A stretch of DNA of 64,000 nucleotides from Erpetoichthys calabaricus (GCF_900747795.2 NC_041404.2:80959450-81023449), one strand, 5' to 3'; shown: positions 1 through 10,735, counted from the stretch's first letter. Made by a program: numbers and translations. Notes: generated by a model from the letters alone, not told the origin.

Positions 1-1307
1 TTACCTCTATTAATGGCACCTGTTTGAGGTTGTGGACAGGTGTCTTATATTGATAACGAGTTCAAACAGTCACACTCCAAACTCCACTATGGCCAAGACC
101 AAAGAGCTGTCAAAGGACACCAGAAACAAAATTGTAGACCTGCACCAGGCTGAGAAGACTGAATCTTCAATAGGTAAGCAGCTTGGTGTGAAGAATTCAA
201 CTGTGGGAGCAATTATTAGAAAATGGAAGACATACAAGACCACTGATAATCTCCCTCGATCTGGGGCTCCACGCAAGATCTCACCCCGTGGAGTCAAAAT
301 GATCACAAGAACGGTGAGCAAAAATCCCAGAACCACACAGGGGGACCTAGTGAATGACCTGCAGAGAGCTGGGACCAAAGTAACAAAGGCTACCATCAGT
401 AACACTACGCCGCCAGGGACTCAAATCCTGCAGTGCCAGACGTGTCCCCCTGCTTAAGCCAGTACATGTGCAGGCCCGTCTGAAGTTTGCTAGAGAGCAT
501 TTGGATGATCCAGAAGAGGAGTGGGAGAATGTCATATGGTCAGATGAAACCAAAATAGAACTTTTTGGTAAAAACTCTACTCGTCGTGCTTGGAGGAGAA
601 AGAATGCTGAGTTGCATCCAAAGAACACCATACCTACTATAAAGCATGGGGGTGGAAACATCATGCTTTGGGGCTGTTTTTCTGCAAATGGACCAGGACG
701 ACTGATCTGTGTAAAGGAAAGAATGAATGGGGCCATGTATCGTCAGATTTTGAGTGAAAACCTCCTTCCATCAGCAAGGGCATTGAAGATGAAACGTGGC
801 TGGGTCTTTCAGCATGACAATGATCCCAAACACACCGCCCAGGTAACGAAGAAGTACGAAGCATTTCAAGGTCCTGGAGTGGCCTAGCCAGTCTCCAGAT
901 CTCAACCTCATAGAAAATCTTTGGAGGGAGTTGAAAGTCCGTGTTGCTCAGCGACAACCCCAAAACATCAGTGCTCTAGAGGAGATCTGCATGGAGGAAT
1001 GGGCCAAAATACCAGCAACAGTGTGTGAAAACTTACAGAAAACGTTTGACCTCTGTCATTGCCAACAAAGGGTATATAACAAAGTATTGAGATGAACTTT
1101 TGTTATTGACCAAATACTTTTTTCCACCATAATTTGCAAATAAATTCTTCAAAAATCAGACAATGTGATTTTCTGGATTTTTTTTTTTCTCACTTTGTCT
1201 CTCATAGTTGAGGTATACCTATGATGAAAATTACAGGCCCCTGTCATCTTTTTAAGTGGGAGAACTTGCACAATTGGTGGCTGAATAAATACTTTTTTGC
1301 CCCACTG
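1..1307 (+). mobile_element. Tc1-like DNA transposon, left end outside the window
   Basis: The right terminus reads GCCCCACTG followed by the TA target, the usual Tc1 edge with a GGGGCAAAAAAGTATT-type inverted repeat. The left inverted repeat lies upstream of base 1. The interior carries a decayed DD34E transposase (separate entry). The right end holds AT-rich sequence between the stop codon and the terminal repeat, as is typical of the family. Confidence 0.9.
89..1090 (+). pseudogene. Tc1 transposase, frameshifted
   Basis: The enzyme would cut and paste the element by binding its inverted repeats and using a DD34E catalytic triad. The ATG at 89 opens [20 protein letters not shown], the paired helix-turn-helix DNA-binding domain. 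Homology leaves the frame near 403-410 and resumes with [16 protein letters not shown]. The first catalytic Asp is in WSDETK (about 540), the second in HDNDPKH (about 815), and the Glu in LIENLW (about 910), which lies in another frame because of a further shift near 862. A third shift near 1040 precedes the usual C-terminus. The gene is non-functional; it was about 340 codons when whole. Confidence 0.9.
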
Positions 1308-1460
1308 TAATTCTGTGCTTCCCTTTTTTTATGGTGTCATGGCCTATAAGTTCTAAAGTGTGTGAACAATTTATATGAAATGAAGTGTTTTTTCAATTAC
1401 ATTGCTCCACTTCTAACCAAAAGACTGAATCCCATTGTCTAGAACTTGTAATTTTCTCTA

Positions 1461-1870
1461 TCTCTCTATTATAAAATAAAAAAAAAAATCTTGGAAGGTT
1501 GGAAGAGACGAGACGTGATTTTTCTCAGACTTTCACGTCCTGTGAGACAAGGTTGTGTGCCAAGACATCTAACCACGCCTGGGGCTGGAAATAAAGCAAA
1601 GAGTAGATGACGACAAAGTCGTAAAGTATTCAAAAACAGCGCAATAACACATGCAGAGCAGGTTAGAGATAATGAAAGTACAAAAATTCGAAAGTCTCAA
1701 AAAAGGATGGTAAAGATCACAGCACAAAAAAGCTGAAATTATTACTCGGTGAAATAAGGGAAAAGCGAAAAGAGATCAAATATATTGTTCAGATTTAAGC
1801 TTTAAGTCGGAGACTTATAGATCGTCCAATTCGTGTTGCCATCAGGGGAAAAAATAGTGTTTTTAAGACT
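1461..1870 (+). mobile_element. Helitron 5' fragment
   Basis: It starts TCTCTCTATTATAAAATAAA after an A, as Helitrons do (5'-TC at an A|T target). Its body aligns by eye with the full copy at 6182-7066 and the reverse copies at 10.2-11.2 kb: the shared stretches are GGGCTGGAAATAAAG, ACACATGCAGAGCAGGTTAG and GAAATTATTACTCGGTGAAA. The match fades near 1870, shortly before a Tc1 terminus at 1924, and there is no 3' hairpin. Confidence 0.75.
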
Positions 1871-2226
1871 AGTTCTGAAATTACACACAAACTTTTTGGT
1901 TTTCTGGCATATCAGCTTATGTACAGGTGGCATGCAAAAGCTTGGCTTCCCTTGCTTAAAATGGCTGTTACTGTAAATAGTTAAATGAGCAGAAGATGAA
2001 CTGATCATTAAAACACAAAGTTAAAGATGGCGCATTTCTTTAACATTTTAAGCAAGATTACATTTTTCATTGTCCACAGGTACAAAATACCAAAAAAATG
2101 AAAGGGGCCTGAAGCAAAAGTTTGGGCACCCGAGATGGTCAGTACTTAGCAAGACCCCCCCCCCCCCCCTTTGGCAAGTATCACAGCTAGGAAACACTTT
2201 ATGTAGCCAGCTAAGAGTCTTTCAGT

Positions 2227-3110
2227 TTATACTTGGGGTATTTTCACCCATTTCTCCTTGCAAAAAGCTTCTAATTCTGCAAGATTCTTGGGCCATCTTG
2301 CATTCACTTCTCTTTTGAGATCTAGCCACAGATTTTCAATGCTGTTTAGGTCATGGGACTGTGAGGGCCACGCCAAAACTGTCAGTTTGCTCCTCTCTAG
2401 GTATTCCATTGTAGATTTTGAGGTGCGTTTCGGATCATTATCTTGTTGTATGACCCATTCTCTTTTTAACTTCAACATTTTTTTTACAGATGGTGTGATG
2501 TTTGCTTTCAGAATTTGCTGGTATTTATTTGAATCCATTTTTTCCTCTACCAGTGAGTGACATCTTCCCTGTGCCACTGGATGCAACACAAGCCCAAAGT
2601 ATGATCGATCCACAACCATACTTAATAGTTGGGGAGGTATTCTTTTCCTGGAATTCTGTACCCTTTTCTCTCCAAACATACCTTTGCACATTGTGGCCAA
2701 AAAGTTGGATTTTGACTTCATCCAGCCACGGGATTTGCTTCCAAAATGCATCAGGCATGTTTAGATGTTCACTTGCAAACTTCAGGTGCTGGATTTTGTA
2801 GCTAGGATGCAAGAAAGGTTTCCTTCAGCTGACTCTATCATGAAGGTCTTATTTGTTTAGGTGTCACGGCACAGTAGAACAGTGCGCCACCGCTCCAGCG
2901 TCTGCTAAATCTTCCTGAAGGTCTTTTGCAGTCAAAAGGGGATTTTTATTTGCCTTTCTAGCAATCCAACACGCAGTTATTTCAGAAAGTTTTCTTGGTC
3001 TTCCCAGACCTCAACTTGACCTTCACCGTTCTTGTTACCTGCCATTTCTTAATAACATTATGAACTGAGAAAACAGCTACTTGAAAATGCTTTGCTATCT
3101 TCTTGTAGCC
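2227..3110 (-). pseudogene. Tc1 transposase remnant
   Basis: Two overlapping minus-strand frames show family signatures: YKIQHLKFASEHLNMPDAFW, WLDEVKIQLFG (first Asp), then SNKYQQILKANITPSVKKM, VIQQDNDPKRTSKSTMEY (second Asp) and SHDLNSIENLWLDLK (Glu). The catalytic residues remain, but the frame changes around 2540-2640 and the SINE at 3132-3449 splits the N-terminal region. It cannot make a whole enzyme. Confidence 0.85.
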
Positions 3111-3131
3111 TTCTCTTGCTTTGTGAGCATC

Positions 3132-3449
3132 CATCCATTTTCCAACCCGCTGAATCTGAACACAGGGTCACGGGGGTCTGCTGGAGCCAATCCCAGCCAA
3201 CACAGGGCACAAGGCAGGAACCAATCCCGGGCAGGGTGCCAACCCACCACTGGACACACACAAACACACCCACACACCAAGCACACACTAGGGCCAATTT
3301 AGAATCGCCAATCCACCTAACCTGCATGTCTTTGGACTGTGGGAGGAAACCGGAGTGCCTGGAGGAAACCCACGCAGACACAGGGAGAACCCGGGAAGTG
3401 AACCCAGGTCTCCCAACTGTGAGGCAGTAGTGCTACCCACTGTGCCGCC
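3132..3449 (-). mobile_element. tRNA-derived SINE inside the Tc1 element
   Basis: The tRNA-like head is at the right end (rc GGCGGCACAGTGGGTAGC) and the tail with CCATCCATTTTCC at the left, so the SINE is on the minus strand. It is flanked by TTTGTGAGCATC (3120-3131) and TTTGTAAGCATC (3450-3461), a 12-bp target duplication with one mismatch. It belongs to the same family as the copies at 33,828 and 36,538. It is younger than the Tc1 it interrupts. Confidence 0.93.
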
Positions 3450-3854
3450 TTTGTAAGCATCAGTTCTTTTATTTTTTTTCAGAGTGCTAGGCATGGTCGC
3501 TGCATGATCTAACAAGGTTTGAGGAGTCAAGAGAATTTATACATTTCTGCAATTTGCATCACCTTGGGCTTCCTGATGATGACTGTGAACAAGGCATAGC
3601 CCTAACAAGCTAATGAAGGTCTGAGACCTCAACTATCTTTGGGTGCCCAAACTTTTTTATGGTGCTCCTTTCATGTTTTCACTGTATAATTGTACAAAAC
3701 AAAACACAATACACTCATCTTGGGTAAAATGCTGAAAACAAATGTGTCATCTTTAACTTTATGCCTTTTGGTGATCAGTTCATCTTCTGCTCCCTAAACT
3801 ATTCACAGTAACAGACATTTTCAGCAAGGGCGCCCAACCTTTTGCATGCCACTG

Positions 3855-4139
3855 TATAGCTCCTATCTCTGACATCTGTGCGTCACTTGCTCAGGTCATA
3901 CTTGTCATTTGCTTTAAGACAACTATTGTTCTGGCACCAAACAAGAGATGGACAGTCATTTGCTTGCTTAACTACCACACTGATGGCCTGTTCCTAAATC
4001 CTCAGGGGGTTCTAGAGCAGTTGGTAGTTGTACATGCCATTCTGGGCACTGCATTGGACTTTAAAACGATTTATGTAATTCGATGAGAAGGTAGTATACC
4101 CCAACATTAGCTTGACATTGTGTCCATCAACCCCTTGGA
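3855..4139. other. unassigned stretch
   Basis: This is unique-looking sequence between the Tc1 right end and the LTR-like fossil. I see no coding potential, repeat signature or RNA gene. Confidence 0.4.
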
Positions 4140-4178
4140 GTTAGTATGGAAGAGAAAAAAATTATATATTAGCATAAA

Positions 4179-4720
4179 CTAGTAAGCCCGCGATTCGCTA
4201 GCGAATCGGAAATCCAAGAATGGCAATCAGTTTCTGTTCCGTCCGATATCTGGATGGATGACATATCATGGAGGGTGGGTGCGTCTGGGGAACTGTCATT
4301 TAAGTACATACGCATATCTGTAGTAAAGCGGTCTCGTTTTGTGGAGACGTGATTCCGTTGCCTTTGCCGACACCGACTGCTGGCAGAGTGGAGCACAGTA
4401 AGTTCAGCCCTGCGTCCATATCCAGTTTACGCCATGTAGTTTGGACGTCTGGGGATACCGTACTCTGATACCGTAATGTGATTCACATATGCGCTGAATC
4501 CTCTCGTTTTTGTTTGCTCTGTGGCGGGCTCGTTGCAGTGCGGCAGTGCACGTGTGCCTCAATATGCCCTGCGCCCAGCGCCCTGCATACATATTCGGAT
4601 TACAACCTTTTTGGTGTTCTCTGTGGCGGGCTCGTTGCAGTGCAGCAGTGCGCGTGCGCCTCGATGTGCCCAGCGCCCTGCGTCCATATCCGGTTTACAA
4701 CCTTCCGTTAGTAATATGGA
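4179..4720 (-). mobile_element. non-autonomous Helitron-like element
   Basis: Read on the minus strand it begins TCCATATTACTAACGG after an A and ends in the perfect palindrome CGATTCGCTAGCGAATCG, then GCGGGCTTACTAG before a T. The 5'-TC, subterminal hairpin, CTRR-3' end and A|T insertion site are all Helitron hallmarks. Joining 4178 to 4721 restores an uninterrupted AT-rich host sequence. It has no coding capacity and carries a tandem duplication of about 102 bp. Confidence 0.82.
4517..4706. repeat. two tandem copies of a ~102-bp unit
   Basis: Each copy starts CTCTGTGGCGGGCTCGTTGC. The first runs about 4517-4618 and the second from 4619. Both share GCCCAGCGCCCTGC-like and TTACAACCTT segments with scattered substitutions. 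The unit is GC-richer than the flanks and lies wholly inside the Helitron-like element. Confidence 0.85.
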
Positions 4721-5690
4721 TAGCCATAAAAGTAATTAACAGCTTCTGAAGCATAAGATTTAGCATAAATTAGAATGTCAAGCAGATAAGATATGTCAAG
4801 TCAACAGTTAAATAAACGATATTAGTCATACTGCATTATTTTTAAGCTTGAAGCAAAATTACCAATATTGGAAAAGGAAGGACAGAATAGAAAGAGAATG
4901 ACGCACAAAAACTGTCGAAGACAGAAGAAGGGGGAACATGGACACCTGTGTTCGAAGGTTAGGAAGCAAGGAACATACCAACGACATAATACAGAAAAAT
5001 GGTCATGGTAGGCGCGTGAGAAACTAGCTGGAATAGTGAGTCAGCAGAAACAGCAAAGGCATTGCTACTAACAAGGTCAAGATGATGTAATGTATGAAAA
5101 ATAAAAATAGTGTATTCATGTAGTAGCATAAATAAATATAGAAAAATATATTAGCATTAACCATAGTGCAGGCATGCCAAGCAAATGATTAAATAAAGAC
5201 ACATGCCATATTTCGTTTTAATTAAAGCTTAGCTTCAGCCACCAAATATAAAATAGCTTGAATGCCAAGGAAGGGGAAAGGATAAGAGAATGCCCAAATA
5301 TGGAAGAAGGAACATTTGCCTGGCCAAAGCCAATCATAATAAGCAAAACAGAAAATAAAGATGGGCAATAGACAGTAAAAATACTGGAGGCCAGCTGCAG
5401 GGGGAAGTCAGGAGATAATAATGGTTCCCATGTGAACTCGAGGTAACGGCCGGACAGGTGCAGAGGGGAGTCAGAGAAAAACAGCAAATGAGCTAATTTG
5501 AGCGAGTTTTAAGTTCTGAACTGTTAGGGGCTCAGCTCAATTTGGCCGTATTGGGTTGAGTCCGTGTTATTATTATTGTTGTTTTATTGCAATAAAGCTA
5601 TAAACTCTGCTTTCCTCTCCCCTGATTTCTAATAGCCTTCATTTCAGGTAAAAAGCCTTTTGGTGACAATTTTTCGCCACAACATTAGAA

Positions 5691-6181
5691 GGTCTGCTGG
5701 ACCCAACCCAGTAGACCAAAGAGTGGCACCTCTGATGATCACAGATAACTTGACTGTCTGTAGTGTGAACTCTGACTGTATTCGTGGCACAGCAGCACTG
5801 TGACTGGTTACCAAGTATGACAAGATAACATATAGAGAAGTAAAAATTCTTTACAAAACACTACAGAAATCAGTTTGTGCCTCCATAACAACATACTGAA
5901 AGGTCTGAATGTCGACTCAAGGAGTCCTTAAGTGGAAGGGGGTCATGCATCAATAGCGATGTAAAGGATAGATGGAGCGGCTTTAACATATATAGGAGAC
6001 CACATCACTGGGAGGTGTGCACTCTCTTAAACCCTCTTATGTAAAAGGCTCACCTTTAGAGGAATGCCAACCTGTGGCACCAGCTTGTCACCAATGGGGG
6101 CTAGCATGGCTGTATTACACTTTGTGTGAGAAATAGAGACCAGTTAAATCACGGACGCTACACTCCCACCCATCCAGGATA
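5691..6181. other. unassigned stretch
   Basis: It contains no open frame of interest, no inverted ends and no simple repeat. It may be internal sequence of the LTR-like fossil to the left, but I cannot show that. Confidence 0.3.
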
Positions 6182-7066
6182 TCTCTCTATTATATAAAAA
6201 AATCTCGGAAGGAGACGAGACACTTCTATGTCCCGCGAGAAAAACATTTAACTACGTCCGGGGCTGGAAATAAAGGACAAAGAGTAGATGACAAAGTAGA
6301 AAGTTGTAAAGAAATCAAAAAATGTGGGCACGATACACATGCAGAGCAGGTTAGAGATAATGGAAGTACGAAAATTCTAAAGTCTCAAAAAAATGTTAGG
6401 AAAGATTGCATTAGCGCAAAAAAAACGGAAATTATTACTCGGTGAAATAACAGAACAGCAAAAAGAGATTGAATATATTGTTCGGATTTAAACTTTAAGT
6501 CTGAGACTTGTAGATCGTCTAATTTATGTTGCCAGCGAGAGTTAAAAGATTCCAAAAACGTTGGCGTGGTATGAAGTCCTGTGAGACGGAGACTTTTAAC
6601 AAGAGATTCTTTCAAGTCACGCCCTACTTACAACTATTTTCAAGCAAGACCACAGTCATCTAACCGCAGTCGCGTGAATGCTTTTGTCAGACACGCTTCC
6701 TACGCTCTCAGCTCTTATAAATTTTATCAGGACAATAATTTTATACGTTCTAGATGACACGTCAACGACAAAGTGAAGAAGAAAGAGCATGGACAAACAT
6801 TCGAAAATGTCATTTTATTTATTAGAGAGAAAGTAACGATATTCACTCACAGGCAGTTATAAGTTGCGTTGTCCTGATGTAAGTCCAAACACGGAATCAA
6901 AATTCAACGAGATCTTGAATAAAAGTTGATTCCAAATAGTTTTTACTGAAGTTTTAAAGTAAAAGTGAAAATAATCCATATGTAACAATTCCCATGACAT
7001 AACAAATCTCTTTAAATTGTATATCCGGTTAACCAAACCCGGGGGTGGGCTAGCGAAGCCCCCTAG
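6182..7066 (+). mobile_element. complete non-autonomous Helitron (885 bp)
   Basis: It starts TCTCTCTATTATATAAA after A6181. The end GGGCTAGCGAAGCCCCCTAG contains a GGGCT/AGCCC hairpin and the CTAG-3' terminus, followed by T7067. The interior matches the fragment at 1461 and the reverse copies at 10.2-11.2 kb. Decayed translations such as THAEQVRDN and SCKEIKK suggest descent from the N-terminal coding part of an autonomous Helitron. No intact ORF remains. Confidence 0.85.
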
Positions 7067-7230
7067 TTTATTATAAAATCCTCAGGTAAGCCATTGTCCA
7101 TCAATTTAAGGCCTCACAAACAGTGAATTTGTCCCCTTGGCCTCTTTTCAAGTGATGCTGTAGTGGTCAGTACCTTTACTGTAGACTGGCAAAATGGTTT
7201 TTACTCCTAAACAATTGAGTTCTAGAGTTA
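7067..7230. other. spacer between Helitron and Tc1
   Basis: Short unassigned sequence with no feature seen. Confidence 0.4.
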
Positions 7231-8788
7231 CAGTGCATCCGGAAAGTATTCACAGCGCATCACTTTTTCCACATTTTGTTATGTTACAGCCTTATTCCAA
7301 AATGGATTAAATTCATTTTTTTCCTCAGAATTCTACACACAACACCCCATAATGACAACGTGAAAAAAGTTTACTTGAGGTTTTTGCAAATTTATTAAAA
7401 ATAAAAAAACTGAGAAATCCCATGTACATAAGTATTCACAGCCTTTGCTCAATACTTTGTCGATGCACCTTTGGCAGCAATTACAGCCTCAAGTCTTTTT
7501 GAATATGATGCCACAAGCTTGGCACACCTATCCTTGGCCAGTTTCGCCCATTCCTCTTTGCAGCGCCTCTCAAGTTCCATCAGGTTGAATGGGAAGCGTC
7601 GGTGCACAGCCATTTTAAGATCTCTCCAGAGATGTTCAATCGGATTCAAGTCTGCGCTCTGGCTGGGCCACTCAAGGGCATTCACAGAGTTGTCCTGAAG
7701 CCACTTCTTTGATATCTTGGCTGTGTGCTTAGGGTCGTTGTCCTGCTGAAAGATGAACCGTCGCCCCAGTCTGAGGTCAAGAGCGCTCTGGAGCAGGTTT
7801 TCATCCAGGATGTCTCTGTACATTGCTGCAGTCATCTTTCCCTTTATCCTGACTAGTCTCCCAGTTCCTGCCGCTGAAAAACATCCCCACAGCATGATTC
7901 TGCCACCACCATGCTTCACTGTAGGGATGGTGCCAGGTTTCCTCCAAATGTGACGCCTGGCATTCACACCAAAGAGTTCAATCTTTGTCTCATCAGACCA
8001 GAGAATTTTCTTTCTCATGGTCTGAGAGTCCTTCCGTCTGGCCACTCTACCATACAGGCCTGATTGGTGGGTTGCTGCAGAGATGGTTGTCCTTCTGGAA
8101 GGTTCTCCTCTCTCCACAGAGAACCTCTGGAGCTCTGACAGAGTGACCATCGGGTTCTTGGTCACCTCCCTGACTAAGGCCCTTCTCCCCCGATCGCTCA
8201 GTTTAGATGGCCAGCCAGCTCTAGGAAGAGTCCTGGTGGTTTCGAACTTCTTCCACTTATGGATGATGGAGGCCACTGTGCTCATTGGGACCTTCAAAGC
8301 AGCAGAAATTTTTTTGTAACCTTCCCCAGATTTGTGCCTCGAGACAATCCTCTCTCGGAGGTCTACAGACAATTCCTTTGACTTCATGCTTGGTTTGTGC
8401 TCTGACATGAACTGTCAACTGTGGGACCTTATATAGACAGGTGTGTGCCTTTCCAAATCATGTCCAACCAACTGAATTTACCACAGGTGGACTCCAGTTA
8501 AGCTGCAGAAACATCTCAAGGATGATCAGGGGAAACAGGATGCACCTGAGCTCAATTTCGAGCTTCATGGCAAAGGCTGTGAATACTTATGTACATGTGC
8601 TTTCTCAATTTTTTTATTTTTAATAAATTTGCAAAAATCTCAAGTAAACTTTTTTCACATTGTCATTATGGGGTGTTGTGTGTAGAATTCTGAGGAAAAA
8701 AAATGAATTTAATCCATTTTGGAATAAGGCTGTAACATAACAAAATGTGGAAAAAGTGATGCACTGTGAATACTTTCCGGATGCACTG
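7231..8788 (-). mobile_element. Tc1-like transposon with both terminal repeats
   Basis: It begins TA-CAGTGCATCCGGAAAGTATT and ends with the inverse, AATACTTTCCGGATGCACTG-TA. The inverted repeats extend over roughly 200 bp, including TTATGTTACAGCCTTATTCC and its complement, with few differences between the arms. Low arm divergence and an unbroken transposase frame make this one of the youngest transposons here. Confidence 0.95.
7449..8408 (-). CDS. Tc1 transposase, open frame with probable in-frame deletions
   Basis: This is a 319-aa open frame. The N-terminus SMKSKELSVDLRERIVSRHK and a following helix-turn-helix form the paired-like DNA-binding domain, with a GRRALVREV-type second half. The catalytic core holds Asp in [13 protein letters not shown], Asp in [12 protein letters not shown] and Glu in LNPIEHLWRDLK, and the C-terminus is EAVIAAKGASTKY. 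Family members are about 340 aa. From memory of relatives, residues just before KDSQTMRKKILW are missing, and a shorter piece is missing after HIWRKPG, both in frame. The triad is intact, but loss of the linker probably impairs the enzyme. The ATG at 8408 fits the family start; a downstream Met in PSMKSK is also possible. Confidence 0.9.
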   Translation of the reverse strand: MSEHKPSMKSKELSVDLRERIVSRHKSGEGYKKISAALKVPMSTVASIIHKWKKFETTRTLPRAGWPSKLSDRGRRALVREVTKNPMVTLSELQRFSVERGEPSRRTTISAATHQSGLYGRVARRKDSQTMRKKILWSDETKIELFGVNARRHIWRKPGTIPTVKHGGGRIMLWGCFSAAGTGRLVRIKGKMTAAMYRDILDENLLQSALDLRLGRRFIFQQDNDPKHTAKISKKWLQDNSVNALEWPSQSADLNPIEHLWRDLKMAVHRRFPFNLMELERRCKEEWAKLAKDRCAKLVASYSKRLEAVIAAKGASTKY

Positions 8789-9319
8789 TATGTGCTGGCA
8801 AATTGGTTCAACAGAAGTTCAAGTCTATTGTCACGAGTACATTATACAATGGTAATAATAATAATGATAAAATAGCTCCCATGGGCCAGTGACATTAATA
8901 CAATAATACATCAACCCCATACTGTATACTGTATGCAAGCAACCATCATGCAGCTGGTGTGAGGGGCTGTTGAGGAAACTTATGACTTGAGGAGAAAAAC
9001 TCCATCCCTGAGTCTGGTGATGTGTGTGCTAAGAGTCCTGTTATCTTTTGATGAAATCAAGGAGGGAGAAAAGAGACTGAAGGGCGCCTGATGAAGCCTT
9101 CACTGATCCCATTTGCCTTCCTAAGGTAGCCTTTGTTATAGATGTCCTTAAGGGGATGGAGCCAAGTGTCACTGACATTAGGAACAGCTTTCAACGTTTT
9201 CTGCAGTGTGTGTTCTAGCCAGTGAGGCTGGACCTGTAGAAGTTGGTGTGCTAGGATGGAGGCACCGAGGCTTTCCTCAGATGTGTATATCATTGGTAAC
9301 GTGATGTGCTGATGGTTCC
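8789..9319. other. unassigned, possibly old repeat
   Basis: There is a short ATA/ATT-rich patch at 8850-8910. Beyond it lies sequence of repeat-like character (GAGGAAACTTATGACTTGAG, CCTTAAGGGGATGGAGCC) that I cannot classify. An 88-codon minus frame at 9057-9323 matches nothing I recognise. Confidence 0.3.
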
Positions 9320-9475
9320 CCATTTTTCCCTCTTATTCAAATCTTGCAGAATTAGAAGCCTTTTTGCAGGGACAAATGGGTCAAAATACCCCAAGTGAGA
9401 ACTGAAAGACCCTTGGCTGGCAACATAAAGTGTTTACAAGCTGTGATACTTGCCAAAGGGGGTCTTACTAGGTAC
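9320..9475 (+). mobile_element. Tc1 fragment, IR/DR family
   Basis: On the complementary strand this matches 2125-2290 of the IR/DR Tc1 at 1924-3854: TTGCAGAATTAGAAGC, CAAATGGGTCAAAATACCCC and GTGATACTTGCCAAAGGGGG. It holds the transposase C-terminal end and adjoining sequence only, with no terminal repeats. Confidence 0.75.
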
Positions 9476-10186
9476 TGAACAACAACCTGGTCTTTCATGA
9501 GCACAGCAGGAATGCTTTCTATAGTAATTGGTCCTCTGACATATCAAAGACTGCTGCACTCCGGTGACTGAACACAGACTTCAGACTGTTACAAGTTAGA
9601 TATTTGGGACTATCGCCTGTTGAAATTGGGTTAGAGGAGAAGTTCCCAAACTTTTTAAAGCTAAGGCCGCCTAATGTATTATACCACCTGGTCTGCCTCT
9701 TAACCTGCAAACCAGTCCTGTAAAGTTAGGCATTACTTTGGATCTCAGTTCTTGCTAATCACGGTCCTACAGCATGGCTTTGGACAAGAGCAGACCTCTT
9801 ATTCAAGGCAAATGCTCAAGTCTAGCATGCTGTTGATGATCATGTGATCAAATATCATGTGACAGCTCAAGGTTGGGATATTTGATCCTACCATAATTTT
9901 TTTTAATCTTAAATTGTTAACTACGGAGGTGTGATGAAGTGTGTCGAGGTACATGGTTGGTGCTCAGGCTTTGTGGGTGTAGGTGTGTGTTGGCGGGAAG
10001 CCGAGCGGCCCCAGAGTGTTTAACAAGGAAACTGGCTGATTACTCCTTCGCATGGAAGTGCATTCCACATTGATGCTCCATAAGTGGTAGTGAAAGCATC
10101 CGCACCCACAAGGGTTAAAGGGGACCAATAAAAGTGGAAAGAGAGAAATCAAGAAAGTAAGACCAGGAGGGAGAGTGCCACGGTTG
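9476..10186. other. unassigned, possible LTR-like part
   Basis: I see no gene. The 9,910-10,185 part has a CCAATAAAAGTGG box and GC-richer flanks reminiscent of an LTR promoter, but no matched ends are visible, so I make no call. Confidence 0.25.
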
Positions 10187-10735
10187 GGGTTGAGCGAGCC
10201 CCCTGTTCGCTTCACTCGCCAACCCCCCAGCCTACGCTACGCACCAGCCAATTCTCGTCTCTGCCGCACGCATAGGCGGATTTTACTTTCACCAAACAAC
10301 AAACCTTTTAATTCCCGTGGATACGCCTCTTCATTGGAAAGAAACACTACTTTTCCCTGATGGCAACATGAATTAGATGATCTACATGTCTCCGACTTAA
10401 AAATATAAATCCGAGCAATACTGTATATTCGGTCTCTTTTCATGTTATTTCACCAAGTAATAATTTGCTTTTGTTTGCACTAATGCAATCTTTACTCAAT
10501 CTTTACTATCATTTTTTTTTTTTGAGACTTTCAAATTTTAGTATTTTCATTAACTATAACCTGCTCTGCATGTGTACCGCGGCAACGTTTTTGAATTCTT
10601 TATGACGTTCTACTTTGTCATCTACTCTTTGTTCTTTATTTCTGGCCCCGGGCGTGGTTAAATCTTTTGGCACAAAGACTCATCTCACAGAACGTGAAAG
10701 TATCTCTCTGAGTTAAAGTTTAAAGCTGAACAATA
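10187..10735 (-). mobile_element. Helitron copy with decayed ORF
   Basis: Minus-strand copy of the 6182-7066 family. The GGCGAGTGAAGCGAACAGG region at the left resembles a Helitron 3' hairpin. Internally, minus-strand frame 10237-10443 reads RSSNSCCHQGKVVFLSNEE, which resembles the conserved CCxxGKV region in the N-terminal half of Helitron Rep/helicase proteins. Direct abutment with a second copy at 10735 suggests a duplicated or nested pair. Confidence 0.7.

Larger units (their letters stand above)
1924..3854 (-). mobile_element. Tc1-like transposon with IR/DR ends
   Basis: The outer ends are TA-CAGGTGGCATGCAAAAG (left) and CTTTTGCATGCCACTG-TA when the right end is read outward. A second copy of GCAAAAGTTTGGGCACCC lies about 190 bp inside each end (near 2117 and 3645), so each terminus is an inverted repeat of about 230 bp containing two direct repeats, the IR/DR layout known from Sleeping Beauty-type Tc1 elements. 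The transposase lies on the minus strand and is decayed. A SINE has inserted in the N-terminal coding part. A 17-nt C run lies at 2153-2169. Confidence 0.88.
4140..5690 (+). mobile_element. LTR-like fossil, probably retroviral kin
   Basis: An AT-rich block ends with a GCAATAAAGC poly(A) signal near 5589, a pyrimidine-rich stretch and a GGTGACAATTTTTCGCC motif that resembles the junction of an LTR with a primer-binding site. Two imperfect copies of a roughly 380-bp unit (starting near 4750 and 5150, each with AGCATAA or AGCATTAA) lie inside it. No gag, pol or env is recognisable. A Helitron (4179-4720) has inserted near its left edge. Family and age are uncertain; it is clearly old and incomplete. 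Confidence 0.35.

Noticed and set aside
3081-3430. Open frames on both strands across 3.1-3.4 kb
   Set aside because: They recur at 33.8 and 36.5 kb because they are frames through SINE copies, not genes.
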